A DNA stretch of 64,000 nt from Marinomonas profundi (GTDB lineage Bacteria; Pseudomonadota; Gammaproteobacteria; Pseudomonadales; Marinomonadaceae). Location of the stretch: contig NZ_CP073013.1 of the NCBI RefSeq assembly GCF_020694005.1, forward strand, positions 2,118,578 to 2,182,577, read 5' to 3'. The translations under genes and the position numbers were made by a program. This document shows positions 17,629 through 26,295 of this stretch, one piece after another. How positions within the stretch are numbered: the stretch's first letter is position 1; every line of letters begins with the position of its first letter. The notes beneath the pieces are model-generated. The model was not told the origin of the DNA. It saw only the letters and a program-made list of their open reading frames with translations, and made no database searches.

Positions 17629-18696
17629 ATGACGGACGTTATTTTAGAAAAAGTAGGCAAGACTTACCCGAATGGTTTTCATGCGATTCCCAGTGTGGAT
17701 TTATCGATTGAAGAGGGCGAGTTTATTGTGTTGGTTGGGCCGTCTGGCTGTGGTAAATCCACCTTATTGCGCATGGTGGCAGGCTTGGAAAGTATTTCCA
17801 CGGGCGAGCTGCGCATTCGTGGCGAGCGCATGAATGAAAAAGAACCGGCGGAGCGCGACATCGCCATGGTGTTTCAGAATTACGCCTTGTATCCGCATAT
17901 GTCGGTGTACGACAACATGGCTTATGGCTTGAAAAACCGTGGCATGGCGAAGAATTTGATAGAAGAAAAAGTCAGCGCTGTGGCGACCATGTTGGGTTTA
18001 ACCGAATTGCTGCAGCGTAAGCCGCGTCAATTATCCGGTGGTCAACGTCAGCGTGTTGCCATGGGTCGCGCCATGGTGCGCGATCCGAAAGTGTTTTTGT
18101 TTGATGAGCCTTTGTCCAATCTAGACGCAAAATTGCGCGTGCAGATGCGTGTCGAGATTCGTCAGTTGCAACGCAAGTTAGGCACGACGACCTTGTATGT
18201 GACCCACGATCAGGTGGAAGCCATGACCTTGGCGGATCGTTTGGTAGTGTTAAACAAGGGCAAGGCGGAGCAGATTGGTACGCCGATGGATTTATACAAT
18301 AAACCGGCCACGCCTTTTGTGGCGGCGTTTATTGGTTCGCCATCGATGAATTTGATCAATGCGAATCTGACGGAACAAGGCATTAAAATCTCTGAGGCGT
18401 TGACTCTGCCGCTTTCTCATTCGTATCGAGGCGGCATTGTGTGGGGCATTCGACCTGAGCATTTAGAGGTCAGTGAGGAGCAAAATGCCGATTTCGCTTT
18501 GCGTATCCAAGCGGTAGAATCCTTGGGAGCCGAGACGTTAATTCATGGCAAACTAGAGACAGAGTCGGATAATGGCGAGCCGCTGGTGGTGCGTTTGTCG
18601 GGGCCGCATTTGCCCGAAATTAATAGCCTTATGTGGCTGACGTCGCCAGTGCAACATTGGCATTTATTTGACGCAAACACGCAACAACGATTGTGA
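17629..18696 (+). CDS. ugpC: Glycerol-3-phosphate ABC transporter ATP-binding protein UgpC
   Basis: A 355-residue ABC ATPase of the MalK/UgpC class. Walker A is GPSGCGKSTLLRMVAGLE, the Q-loop is MVFQNYALYPHMSV, the signature is LSGGQRQRVAMGRAMVRDPK, and Walker B is VFLFDEPLSNLDAKL. A C-terminal OB-type (TOBE) regulatory domain spans about 235-355 (GIRPEHLEVSEEQ). In E. coli this domain links transport to internal phosphate. It lies directly after ugpE and before ugpQ. Confidence 0.96.
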   Translation: MTDVILEKVGKTYPNGFHAIPSVDLSIEEGEFIVLVGPSGCGKSTLLRMVAGLESISTGELRIRGERMNEKEPAERDIAMVFQNYALYPHMSVYDNMAYGLKNRGMAKNLIEEKVSAVATMLGLTELLQRKPRQLSGGQRQRVAMGRAMVRDPKVFLFDEPLSNLDAKLRVQMRVEIRQLQRKLGTTTLYVTHDQVEAMTLADRLVVLNKGKAEQIGTPMDLYNKPATPFVAAFIGSPSMNLINANLTEQGIKISEALTLPLSHSYRGGIVWGIRPEHLEVSEEQNADFALRIQAVESLGAETLIHGKLETESDNGEPLVVRLSGPHLPEINSLMWLTSPVQHWHLFDANTQQRL

Positions 18697-18703
18697 GAGC
18701 AAG

Positions 18704-19456
18704 ATGAAAAACGAGACGCGCGATATTTTGCAAACAAAGGTGATGGGTCACCGTGGTGCGGCGTTATTGGCACCGGAAAATACCTTGGCGTCGATTCGAG
18801 CCGCCGCTGACGCTGGCGCGACTTGGGTAGAAATTGATGTGTATTTGATTGCCGAAGGTGGCTTGATCATTTTTCACGATGATACCCTTGACCGTTGCAC
18901 CAATGGGTCGGGTGTTACCCGTGAAGCACGACCAACGGACGTAGCGGAATTGGATGCGGGCGCTTGGTTTTCTGATGAGTTTTCGGGCGAGAAAGTGCCC
19001 ACCTTGCTGGACGCACTGGAGTGTATTCAGTCGTTGAATCTCGGCTTGAATCTGGAAATTAAACACGACAGCGCCGATGTGGAAAACATTGTGCCGGCAG
19101 TCATGGCGATGTTGCGTGATCATTGGCAAGACAACGACAAACTGATGATTTCCAGCTTCAACCTTGCCGCATTAGAAATGTGTTATGAGATTGATGGGCT
19201 GCGTCATCTTGCGCCCTTGTATGAGGATATTCCAACGGACTGGCAAGAGCAGCTTGAGAGTATCGAGGCCTACAGTTTGAATTGTGATTACTCACGTTTA
19301 ACCGAAGCGCAAGCGCGAGCGGTCAAGGCAGCGGGTTATAAATTGCTGTGTTATACCGCCAATGACCCTAAAAAAGTCGCCGCGCATTGGGAATGGGGAA
19401 TGGACGCGGTGATTACCGATGATCCGACTCAGTTTGCCGCTCTGCTGATCAACTAA
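18704..19456 (+). CDS. ugpQ: Glycerophosphodiester phosphodiesterase UgpQ
   Basis: A cytoplasmic enzyme (250 residues) that hydrolyses glycerophosphodiesters imported by Ugp into glycerol-3-phosphate and an alcohol. The GDPD signature is intact: MGHRGAALLAPENTLASI (catalytic His and Arg-Gly), WVEIDVYLIAEG, then FHDDTLDRCTNGSG. No signal peptide is present, unlike periplasmic GlpQ. ATG 18704 with GAGAG upstream is taken; an in-frame TTG at 18668 would overlap ugpC. It is the last ugp gene before the repressor. Confidence 0.94.
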   Translation: MKNETRDILQTKVMGHRGAALLAPENTLASIRAAADAGATWVEIDVYLIAEGGLIIFHDDTLDRCTNGSGVTREARPTDVAELDAGAWFSDEFSGEKVPTLLDALECIQSLNLGLNLEIKHDSADVENIVPAVMAMLRDHWQDNDKLMISSFNLAALEMCYEIDGLRHLAPLYEDIPTDWQEQLESIEAYSLNCDYSRLTEAQARAVKAAGYKLLCYTANDPKKVAAHWEWGMDAVITDDPTQFAALLIN

Positions 19457-19489
19457 TACAACGAACTCATACAACGAACTAATACAACG
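19451..19489. repeat. 13-bp tandem repeat, three copies
   Basis: AACTMATACAACG three times (19451, 19464, 19477; M is A, C, A). The first copy spans the ugpQ stop codon and the rest fills the gap to the next gene. Confidence 0.9.
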
Positions 19490-19509
19490 TAATAAAATAA
19501 GGGTGCCGT

Positions 19510-20268
19510 GTGGGCTTGAATGAGCGACAAAACCAGATTTTAAACTGGGTGCAGCAAGAAGATGCCTTGTTAGTGGAAGACATGGTGGCGCGTTTTAATG
19601 TGTCGTCTCAGACCATCCGCAAAGACATTAATCAGTTGGCCGAGCGACATTTGGTGCGTCGTATCCATGGTGGTATTGCCTTGGTTTCCAGTGCTGAGAA
19701 CTTGCCTTTTGATCATCGCCAGTTTTTGAACCGTGATGCGAAAGAAGCGATTGCTGCGCAGGTGGCTCAGATGATTCCCGGTGGTGCGTCGGTGTTTTTG
19801 GGCATTGGCACCACGGTGGAATACGTGGCGAAAGCCTTGGTTGCCCATCATGACTTGCAAGTCTTCACCAATAACTTAACCGTGGCGAGTATTTTGGGAA
19901 ATTACCCAGAGGTTCGGGTGCGCGTGCTGGCGGGAAAGCTGCGTCATCAGCATCATGATTTGGTGGGAGAAGAAACCTTGTCTGGGCTGCGACAATACTA
20001 TTTTGACTATGGTGTATTGGGCTGTGGCGGCATGGATGAAGAGCAAGGCATATTGGATTTTGATCCTGAAGAAGCGGCAGTGAGTCGTGTCTTGGTGGAG
20101 CAAAGTCGCCACAGTTTGCTGGTCGCTGACCAACATAAATGGGGCCGCAAGGCCATGGCGCGGGTACAGCCTTTTGCTGCGATAGATTGGCTGTTTAGCG
20201 ATGCGCTAACCGAATCACAAACACATTTACTCACCTCCCATGGTGTGCAAATTCAACTCTGTTGTTAG
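19510..20268 (+). CDS. DeoR-family repressor, GlpR-like
   Basis: A 252-residue transcription factor with an N-terminal DeoR HTH (residues about 5-58: RQNQILNWVQQEDALLVEDM, then SSQTIRKDINQL and RIHGGIAL) and a C-terminal sugar-phosphate-sensing domain. Visible effector-domain motifs are FLGIGTTVEYVAKAL, VFTNNLTVASIL and the DQHKWGRKAMARV segment. Sequence and context suggest a GlpR-type sensor of glycerol-3-phosphate controlling this cluster. The start is GTG 19510 in an AAGGGTGCC context. The HAD gene follows after 13 bases. Confidence 0.85.
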   Translation: MGLNERQNQILNWVQQEDALLVEDMVARFNVSSQTIRKDINQLAERHLVRRIHGGIALVSSAENLPFDHRQFLNRDAKEAIAAQVAQMIPGGASVFLGIGTTVEYVAKALVAHHDLQVFTNNLTVASILGNYPEVRVRVLAGKLRHQHHDLVGEETLSGLRQYYFDYGVLGCGGMDEEQGILDFDPEEAAVSRVLVEQSRHSLLVADQHKWGRKAMARVQPFAAIDWLFSDALTESQTHLLTSHGVQIQLCC

Positions 20269-20281
20269 GACGACTATATCG

Positions 20282-21118
20282 ATGTCAGCTTTTTCTTCGT
20301 TAGGCTCTTTTGGTTTAGCGCTTTCTGCTTTAGAACTTTCCTCTTTAGACAAAAGTGCCTGCCAAGGTTTGCGTTTTATTTTAAGCGATTTTGACGACAC
20401 CCTGACATGGGAAGGGCGCTTACCGGTCGATACTTTACGCGCCTTGGCGCAGTTAGAAGCCAATGGCATTAAGGTGATTCCTGTGACGGGCGGCTGCGCG
20501 GGTTGGTCTGATATGATTGCCCGCTCGCTGCCAGTGGATGGGGTGATTACCGAGGGCGGCGCGTGTTTTATTGGCAAAACGCCAGACCGCCACTTGAGCT
20601 ATGCTTTTTGGCGAGAAGAGGCAGAAATGCGCGCGGAGCAGGCGCGTCTATTGACTCAGGTCAATCAGCTCTTAGCAGAGTATCCTCGCTTACGTTTGGC
20701 AAGAGATCAGGCGTATCGTCTTACTGATGTGGCGATTGATTATGCCCAAGACGTTAAACCCGCTGCCATAGCAGACAAGGACGCGTGTTTGGCGGCTTTA
20801 ATTGCCATGGGCTTAAACGCCAAGGCCAGCTCGATACACATTAATGTTTGCTCTCAGGGCTACGATAAATTTTCCATGGCGCAACGCGTGCTGGGCGAGG
20901 TTTATGGTTTAACTGAGGCGCAACAACAAGAGCAGGTGTTATACGTTGGTGATGCGCCTAACGACGAAAGCATGTTTGCGCGTTTTCCGCTGAGCGTTGG
21001 GGTGGCGAACATTGCTGAGCATTTGCATAAAATGCAGCACCGCCCGCGTTATCAAACGAGACAACCGGGCGGTTTGGGCTTCGCTGAATTGGCCGATGTT
21101 ATTTTGTCGGCACGATAG
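20282..21118 (+). CDS. HAD-superfamily phosphatase (type IIB), cluster-associated
   Basis: A 278-residue HAD hydrolase with motif I LSDFDDTLTWEG (nucleophile and acid Asp), motif II Thr in PVTGGCAGWSD, and motif IV YVGDAPNDESMF. The cap insert between II and III is of the IIB (Cof/sucrose-phosphatase) kind. Because it ends the ugp-glpR cluster, glycerol-3-phosphate or a related sugar phosphate is a reasonable substrate guess, but nothing in the sequence fixes it. ATG 20282, after the repressor stop, is preferred to an earlier overlapping frame beginning at 20240. Confidence 0.75.
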   Translation: MSAFSSLGSFGLALSALELSSLDKSACQGLRFILSDFDDTLTWEGRLPVDTLRALAQLEANGIKVIPVTGGCAGWSDMIARSLPVDGVITEGGACFIGKTPDRHLSYAFWREEAEMRAEQARLLTQVNQLLAEYPRLRLARDQAYRLTDVAIDYAQDVKPAAIADKDACLAALIAMGLNAKASSIHINVCSQGYDKFSMAQRVLGEVYGLTEAQQQEQVLYVGDAPNDESMFARFPLSVGVANIAEHLHKMQHRPRYQTRQPGGLGFAELADVILSAR

Positions 21119-21130
21119 GATTAGTACGAA

Positions 21131-21898
21131 TCAATCACACGCCCCAAGACGTTTTGAAATGGTGTCTGCGGCTTGTTTTACCTGTATTTTCATTGCGTTA
21201 TAGGCGTCGTCGCTGGTGCGAAACGCCGGAGCCGTCACACTGATCGCGGCGACGGCTTCGTGGCGTGAGTTGAAAATGGCGGCGGCGACGCATTTTATGC
21301 CCATTTCGTGTTCTTCCAAGTCGAGAGAGACGCCCGTTTCTTCAATAAGCGCTAGGTTGGCCTTTAATGCTTCTGGCGTCGTTAGTGTGTGTTCTGTATG
21401 ACGGAAAAACGTCTGTTTTTCAATGATGCGTTGTTGTTTTTCTTTCGGCAAAAATGCCAGCATGGCTTTGCCAACCCCAGTACAATAGACGGGACCTTTT
21501 TTGCCAACGGCTGAGTATAAGCGGAGGCTTTTAGGGCTTTCGAGCTTATCAATATAAATCACATCGGCATCGTCTAAGACGGCTAAATGAATGGTTTCTT
21601 GCGTTTTGGACCATAGGTCTCGTATAGGCGCGGCGGCCACATCGCGAATATCCAAATTGGCCCAGGTACGATGGGCGAGAGCCAGTAAACCATAGCCTGG
21701 ATAATAGGCTTGTTTGTCTTCATCAAAACGCACTAACCCATGTTCTAGTAATGTATTGAGCTGTCGATGGGCTGTGGCTTTGGGAAGCTCTGACAATTCA
21801 ACCAGTTCGGCAAATCGCAGCGGCACAGGAGACGTGCAAACATGATTGAGCATGTTTAAGGCTTTGCTAAGAGAGGATCCAGAATTTTTGATTTCCAT
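21131..21898 (-). CDS. IclR-family transcriptional regulator
   Basis: A 255-residue regulator with an N-terminal winged HTH (SSLSKALNMLNHVCTSPVPL, then LPKATAHRQLNTLLEHGLV) and a C-terminal IclR effector domain (YSAVGKKGPVYCTGVGKAML, then GVSLDLEEHEMGIKCVAAAI). These often control sugar-acid or aromatic catabolism. It is convergent with the HAD gene (12-base gap) and divergent from the CofD-like gene, 190 bases away, so either neighbour could be a target. The target is unknown. Confidence 0.85.
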   Translation of the reverse strand: MEIKNSGSSLSKALNMLNHVCTSPVPLRFAELVELSELPKATAHRQLNTLLEHGLVRFDEDKQAYYPGYGLLALAHRTWANLDIRDVAAAPIRDLWSKTQETIHLAVLDDADVIYIDKLESPKSLRLYSAVGKKGPVYCTGVGKAMLAFLPKEKQQRIIEKQTFFRHTEHTLTTPEALKANLALIEETGVSLDLEEHEMGIKCVAAAIFNSRHEAVAAISVTAPAFRTSDDAYNAMKIQVKQAADTISKRLGACD

Positions 21899-22089
21899 GG
21901 CGTTTCCTGAAAGTAATACGTGCTATGGTTCGTTCTATCGTTGCGCATTTTAGCATCCTAGGGAATGGGAATATATTATCAAGTCTGTTTTAAGTGTTTT
22001 ATGACGGTTTTCATGCCATTCTTTTTGACGACATAAGATAAGGAAGGGTTCAGAGGGTTGATGGATGGTTTTATCAGTATGAGGTTTTT

Positions 22090-23289
22090 ATGACGAGCTC
22101 TTTACGTATCTGGCGTCGCATGCTAATGCCAGATCTTGTTCGTGTGCATCGCTATCGCAGTTTGCCTGAGCAGGGGCCAAAAGTATTATTTTTTAGTGGC
22201 GGCTCGGCGTTAAATAAAATCAGTCGAGTGTTTAAAGAATACACTCATCATTCTATTCATTTGGTGACGCCGTTTGATTCGGGTGGCAGTTCAGCGCGAT
22301 TACGTGCTGAATTTGATATTCCTGCGGTGGGGGATTTGCGCAGTCGTTTAATGGCGTTGGCGGATGAAACTGTGATGGGGCAGCCTGAAGTCTATGCGTT
22401 ATTCACGCATCGTCTTGACCAACAAGCTGAAGCCGCGGAATTAAAAGCGCAATTACAGCGGCTGGTGGCGGGAGAGCACCCTTTAATTGCCTGTATTCCT
22501 CATCCTATGAAGGCGTTAATTCAAACGCAGTTGGCGGTGACGCAGGCGCATATTCACGATGATTTTGATTTGCGCGGCGCGAGCATTGGCAATCTCATTA
22601 TGGCGGGCGGTTATTTGAATAACCAGCAGCAGTTGGACCCGATTGTATTTTTATTTTCTCGGCTAATTAAAGCGCTCGGCGAAGTAAAAACCACACTGGA
22701 TGCCAGTTTGCATTTGGGGGTTGAACTGAATAATGGCGATATTGTCTTAGGGCAACATAATATCACCGCAAAAGAAACGCTGGCTTTGCCAAGCCCGATA
22801 AAGCGGATGTGGTTAAACAAGGGGTTGCGTCGTACACAGCCAACCAATTGCGCCATTGCGAGTGATCGAAAAGAAGCGATTGAGACGGCGGATTTAATTT
22901 GTTTTCCCCCCGGCAGTTTTTATAGCAGTTTATTGGCCAATTTGATGCCACAAGGAGTGGGGCAGGCCATTGGTCAAAACCCCAACCCTAAAGTGTATTT
23001 ACCCAATTTAGGGGTGGATCCAGAGCAACAGGGGCTTTCTCTAATGGCGTGTGTAGAGCGCTTAATTGCGGTGATTCGCGAGGATGTGGTGGGCGACTGG
23101 ACTGACAATGCGGCGGTTTTTTCTGCTTTGGATTATCTCTTGCTCGATAGTACCTACGATTATGGGGCGATCGATGTTGAACGCTTAAAGGAGCTTAATG
23201 TACAGATAATAAAAACCGCGCTAATAACGACTAAAGTCGATAAATACGATGAGCGATTAGTGTCCCAGGCCTTATTATCATTGGTGTGA
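22090..23289 (+). CDS. CofD/YvcK-like protein
   Basis: A 399-residue protein of the CofD/YvcK (UPF0052) superfamily. The N-terminal Rossmann-like signature VLFFSGGSALNKISRVF is followed by VTPFDSGGSSARLRAEFDIP and GDLRSRL, and later by the ASIGNLIMAGGYL and ICFPPGSFYSSLLANLM segments. CofD transfers lactyl-type groups in F420 synthesis and YvcK proteins bind UDP-sugars. The long form here resembles the CofD-like member of the so-called GAK gene set, but the ATP-grasp partner is not adjacent. F420 biosynthesis is not implied. Its substrate is unknown. Confidence 0.7.
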   Translation: MTSSLRIWRRMLMPDLVRVHRYRSLPEQGPKVLFFSGGSALNKISRVFKEYTHHSIHLVTPFDSGGSSARLRAEFDIPAVGDLRSRLMALADETVMGQPEVYALFTHRLDQQAEAAELKAQLQRLVAGEHPLIACIPHPMKALIQTQLAVTQAHIHDDFDLRGASIGNLIMAGGYLNNQQQLDPIVFLFSRLIKALGEVKTTLDASLHLGVELNNGDIVLGQHNITAKETLALPSPIKRMWLNKGLRRTQPTNCAIASDRKEAIETADLICFPPGSFYSSLLANLMPQGVGQAIGQNPNPKVYLPNLGVDPEQQGLSLMACVERLIAVIREDVVGDWTDNAAVFSALDYLLLDSTYDYGAIDVERLKELNVQIIKTALITTKVDKYDERLVSQALLSLV

Positions 23290-23296
23290 TGTTATT

Positions 23297-23326
23297 GGAT
23301 TGGTTTTTATAGGATCGGTTTTTATC
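23297..23326. repeat. 15-bp tandem duplication
   Basis: GGATTGGTTTTTATA followed by GGATCGGTTTTTATC, one internal mismatch, just after the CofD-like stop. Confidence 0.85.
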
Positions 23327-23516
23327 GAATTTAAACCCCGTTGGCAAAAGATTTTACAGGATGTAACATTTTTATCGTGTTCAATAGGTTCTTTAAAAGG
23401 TATTAATAATACGAAAAAACGGGGTAAATCTTTCACGCCTTTCATACAATATATTATGTTTATTTCCCAGTGGCGTCTTATTTGAAAAGTCGTGTCTTAT
23501 TAAAAAGAGAGTGGTA

Positions 23517-24530
23517 ATGGGTACTAGAGTCCTAATATGTGACGATTCGAAAATGGCAAGAATGCAGCTCGCGAAAGGCTTGCCGACCGACTGGGATGTC
23601 GACATTGATTACGCAGAAGACGGCCAACAGGCCTTGGATATTTTGTCTGCTTCTGCATTTGATATTTTGTTCTTAGACTTGAATATGCCAGTGAAAGACG
23701 GCTATCAAACCTTGCAAGCGCTGCAATCTTTTGTTCAGCCTCCAGCGGTGATTGTGGTGTCTGGCGATGTTCAGCCCAAGGCGATACAGCGAGTAAAGGA
23801 CATGGGAGCGGTGGCTTTTCATAAAAAGCCGGCGTCTGCTGGTGAGTTGCGTCGTTTGTTGAGTTCATTAGGGCTTTTTGTTGCCGACAGTCGTATCGTT
23901 GCGCCGCTCAGCAGTCAGGGCACGGCGGCAGAAGCCTTTACGCTGAACGAGTGCTTACAGGAAGTTTCCAACATTTCCATGGGGCGAGCCGCCAGTGTGT
24001 TAGCGGATATGTTGAATGTGTTTATCAAATTGCCTGTCCCGACGGTGAATATATTAGAAGTAGGCGAGTTGCAGATGGCGCTGGATTACAGCGTAAAAAA
24101 CGGCAGCTGTTCTGCGGTCTCGCAAGGTTTTGTTGGCTCCGGTATTGCGTTTGAAGCCCTGCTTATTTTTAGCGATTCGAGTTTTCCTGACATGGCCAAG
24201 TTGTTAAACGTTACGGAAGAAATCGACCACGATGTTGAAGTCGAATTATTGATGGATGTGTCGTCTGTTTTGGTCGGGCCCTTTATGGACGCGCTTGGTA
24301 AGCAGTTAAATGTTGATTTTAGTCACGGTCATCCCGCGCTACTTGGGCAGCATGTTAAAATAGCGGATTTGATTAATGTCAAAAAAGCCAAGTGGAAGCG
24401 AACATTGGCCGTTGAAATTGTCTACGAAGTGGAAAACTATCAAATTAGTTGTGATCTAATGCTGTTGTTTACTGAAGATTCGGTACCGGTACTGGAGAAT
24501 CTGTTGTCTTATTTGGTGGAGGAAGAGTAA
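23517..24530 (+). CDS. Response regulator receiver fused to a CheC-like domain
   Basis: A 337-residue protein. Residues 1-120 are a receiver domain (VLICDDSKMAR, phospho-Asp in ILFLDLNMPVKDG, Lys in FHKKPASAGEL). Residues about 140-335 are CheC-like: the first phosphatase helix motif E-x2-N is present in CLQEVSNISMGRAASVL, followed by the conserved IKLPVPTV; the second helix (LLMDVSSVLVGP) lacks the Asn. CheC proteins dephosphorylate CheY-P. The next gene, four bases downstream, is a diguanylate cyclase, so the pair may link a phospho-signal to c-di-GMP. ATG 23517 is chosen; an in-frame GTG lies at 23511. Confidence 0.82.
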   Translation: MGTRVLICDDSKMARMQLAKGLPTDWDVDIDYAEDGQQALDILSASAFDILFLDLNMPVKDGYQTLQALQSFVQPPAVIVVSGDVQPKAIQRVKDMGAVAFHKKPASAGELRRLLSSLGLFVADSRIVAPLSSQGTAAEAFTLNECLQEVSNISMGRAASVLADMLNVFIKLPVPTVNILEVGELQMALDYSVKNGSCSAVSQGFVGSGIAFEALLIFSDSSFPDMAKLLNVTEEIDHDVEVELLMDVSSVLVGPFMDALGKQLNVDFSHGHPALLGQHVKIADLINVKKAKWKRTLAVEIVYEVENYQISCDLMLLFTEDSVPVLENLLSYLVEEE

Positions 24531-24533
24531 AAA

Positions 24534-25553
24534 ATGCCCCATAACGCAGAGAATATAACAGAACTGCATTGGCTCTTTGATATGCTTCATCATATCGACG
24601 TGGGTTTAGTGGTGCTCAATACTCACTATGAAGTGGAGTTGTGGAATGGTTTTATGGAAAACCACAGCGGAATGAGTTCCTCTATTGCCAAAAAACAATC
24701 CCTATTTGATTTATTTCCAGACTTGAACCGCCGTTGGCTTGGGCAGAAGCTGGATAATGTGGTGGCTCTTCGGACGCCCATTTTTATTTCGTGGGAACAA
24801 CGGGCGTATTTATTTCCCTTTAAAAGCTATCGCCCTATTACGGGCTTGGCTGACAATATGTTCCAAAATATTGCCTTACGTCCGCTCGCGAATGCCGATG
24901 GTACCGTCAAACATGTCTGTTTAGTGGTTTATGATGTGACTGACGTGGCGACGAACAAGGTGGCGCTCTCTTCAGCGAATCGTCTTTTGGACCAGCTGAG
25001 TAAAACCGATGCGTTGACAGAGTTGAACAACCGCAGCTGTCTAGACAAAGCCTTGGTCGCGGTTTTCAATGCGTTTACCGCCGACGCTCTTGTGGCTGAT
25101 AAGCCTGTTACTGATAAGCTTGTTGATGATGATCTTGTGATGAATAGCAACAACACGCATTCATTGGTGATGGCTGATATTGATAATTTTAAAAAAATAA
25201 ACGACCAATACGGTCATCCCGTTGGGGATGTTGTACTGCAGAAAGTGGCTAGAATCTTGTCTTCTGGGTCTCGGAAAATGGACTTTGTCAGCCGTTATGG
25301 CGGAGAGGAATTTGCTATTTTATTGCCAAACACGGGCACTGATGGCGCACTGTTTTTTTGCGAAAAAGTGCGTAAAAAAGTGGCCGCGGCAAAAATAGTG
25401 ACCGACAAAGGCGACATAAGCATTACGATGAGTTTTGGGGTTGCAGATCTTCGAAAAACCGATAAAGCGGTATCAAGTTGGTTAAAAAGAGCCGATGAAG
25501 CGCTCTACAGGGCTAAAAAAGAAGGGCGTAATCAGTCTGTCGTGGCCGATTGA
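24534..25553 (+). CDS. PAS-GGDEF diguanylate cyclase
   Basis: A 339-residue cytoplasmic enzyme making c-di-GMP from two GTP. Residues about 10-140 are a PAS-like domain (GLVVLNTHYEVELWNGFMEN). The GGDEF domain spans about 165-335 with the active-site loop RYGGEEFAILLPNTG and an intact inhibitory I-site RKMD five residues upstream. DKGDISITMSFGVADL and ADEALYRAKKEGRN complete it. An unusual acidic insert of pentapeptide repeats (LVADK, PVTDK, LVDDD) sits near residue 186, early in the GGDEF domain. It is translated just after the receiver-CheC gene, its likely control partner. Confidence 0.92.
   Translation: MPHNAENITELHWLFDMLHHIDVGLVVLNTHYEVELWNGFMENHSGMSSSIAKKQSLFDLFPDLNRRWLGQKLDNVVALRTPIFISWEQRAYLFPFKSYRPITGLADNMFQNIALRPLANADGTVKHVCLVVYDVTDVATNKVALSSANRLLDQLSKTDALTELNNRSCLDKALVAVFNAFTADALVADKPVTDKLVDDDLVMNSNNTHSLVMADIDNFKKINDQYGHPVGDVVLQKVARILSSGSRKMDFVSRYGGEEFAILLPNTGTDGALFFCEKVRKKVAAAKIVTDKGDISITMSFGVADLRKTDKAVSSWLKRADEALYRAKKEGRNQSVVAD
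25089..25148 (+). repeat. 15-bp in-frame repeat within the diguanylate cyclase
   Basis: Four 15-bp units starting at 25089, 25104, 25119 and 25134 encode LVADK, PVTDK, LVDDD and LVMNS. The units are diverged but clearly related (CTTGTGGCTGATAAG type). Confidence 0.75.
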
Positions 25554-25601
25554 ATCCCTGTCGAAAAACCGCCATGCCCTCTCATATAATGGCATGGCAT
25601 T

Positions 25602-26078
25602 TTAGACGCTATAGAGCGCCAGTAGGCTCGATTTAGATTTGTCCCCCAATAAGCATTGCTCTGCGGGGTCAATCAGCACACGACCGTTCATGGCTTCACG
25701 ACCAAGCAGCATTCGATAGCCCATGCTGTCTCGATTGGTAAGGGTGACTTCTACGTCCCAAGTGGTGTTGCCAAGTGTGAGCGGAACACAAATAACTGGG
25801 CGCTTTTCTTTGTCTCCACTGGAACTTTTTATGACCCTTTGGTCAATCAGAGGGGCTTCGCAATGTACCGTGATTTTGCGGTTTTTTTGCAACGGATGCA
25901 CTTCAAAACGAACCCAATGGTCATCGCCACGAGAAAAGCGTTGAATATTGATGGCGTGCATGGAAGAGGTTTTGGCACCCGAATCTACCCGCGCTTTGAT
26001 GGCTGGGATGTTAAGAGAAGTAAAGGCGCACCATTCGTCACTACCAATGATTATTTTGAGTTCGTTTAATGGAATCAT
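25602..26078 (-). CDS. Retropepsin-like aspartic protease family (putative zinc protease, PF05618)
   Basis: A 158-residue protein of the family once called ATP-dependent zinc protease and associated with RimK. The single-domain retropepsin fold is marked by the catalytic triad region IKARVDSGAKTSSMHAI (Asp in DSGAKTS) and a C-terminal GYRMLLGREAMNGRVLIDP. Relatives have aspartic-protease-like activity or adapter roles. No rimK is next to it here. It is convergent with the diguanylate cyclase gene and divergent from the mutarotase gene. Confidence 0.8.
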   Translation of the reverse strand: MIPLNELKIIIGSDEWCAFTSLNIPAIKARVDSGAKTSSMHAINIQRFSRGDDHWVRFEVHPLQKNRKITVHCEAPLIDQRVIKSSSGDKEKRPVICVPLTLGNTTWDVEVTLTNRDSMGYRMLLGREAMNGRVLIDPAEQCLLGDKSKSSLLALYSV

Positions 26079-26295
26079 AAAAAATACGGCACTCTATTAA
26101 AAAGCAAAAAGAGACCAAAAATAATAAATTTTTAGCTTGAGGTGTTTTATAGCGTAAAAGCGTGATTAGGTTAAGTTTTTTTGCTGTGCAAGGGTGTGAT
26201 TTGCGTTGTTGAATTATGACTATAAGCACAAACTGTTGTAATCGTCTTATCTAAAGTTAATATGTGCGGACAAAACTACATTAATGGAGTTGTTA

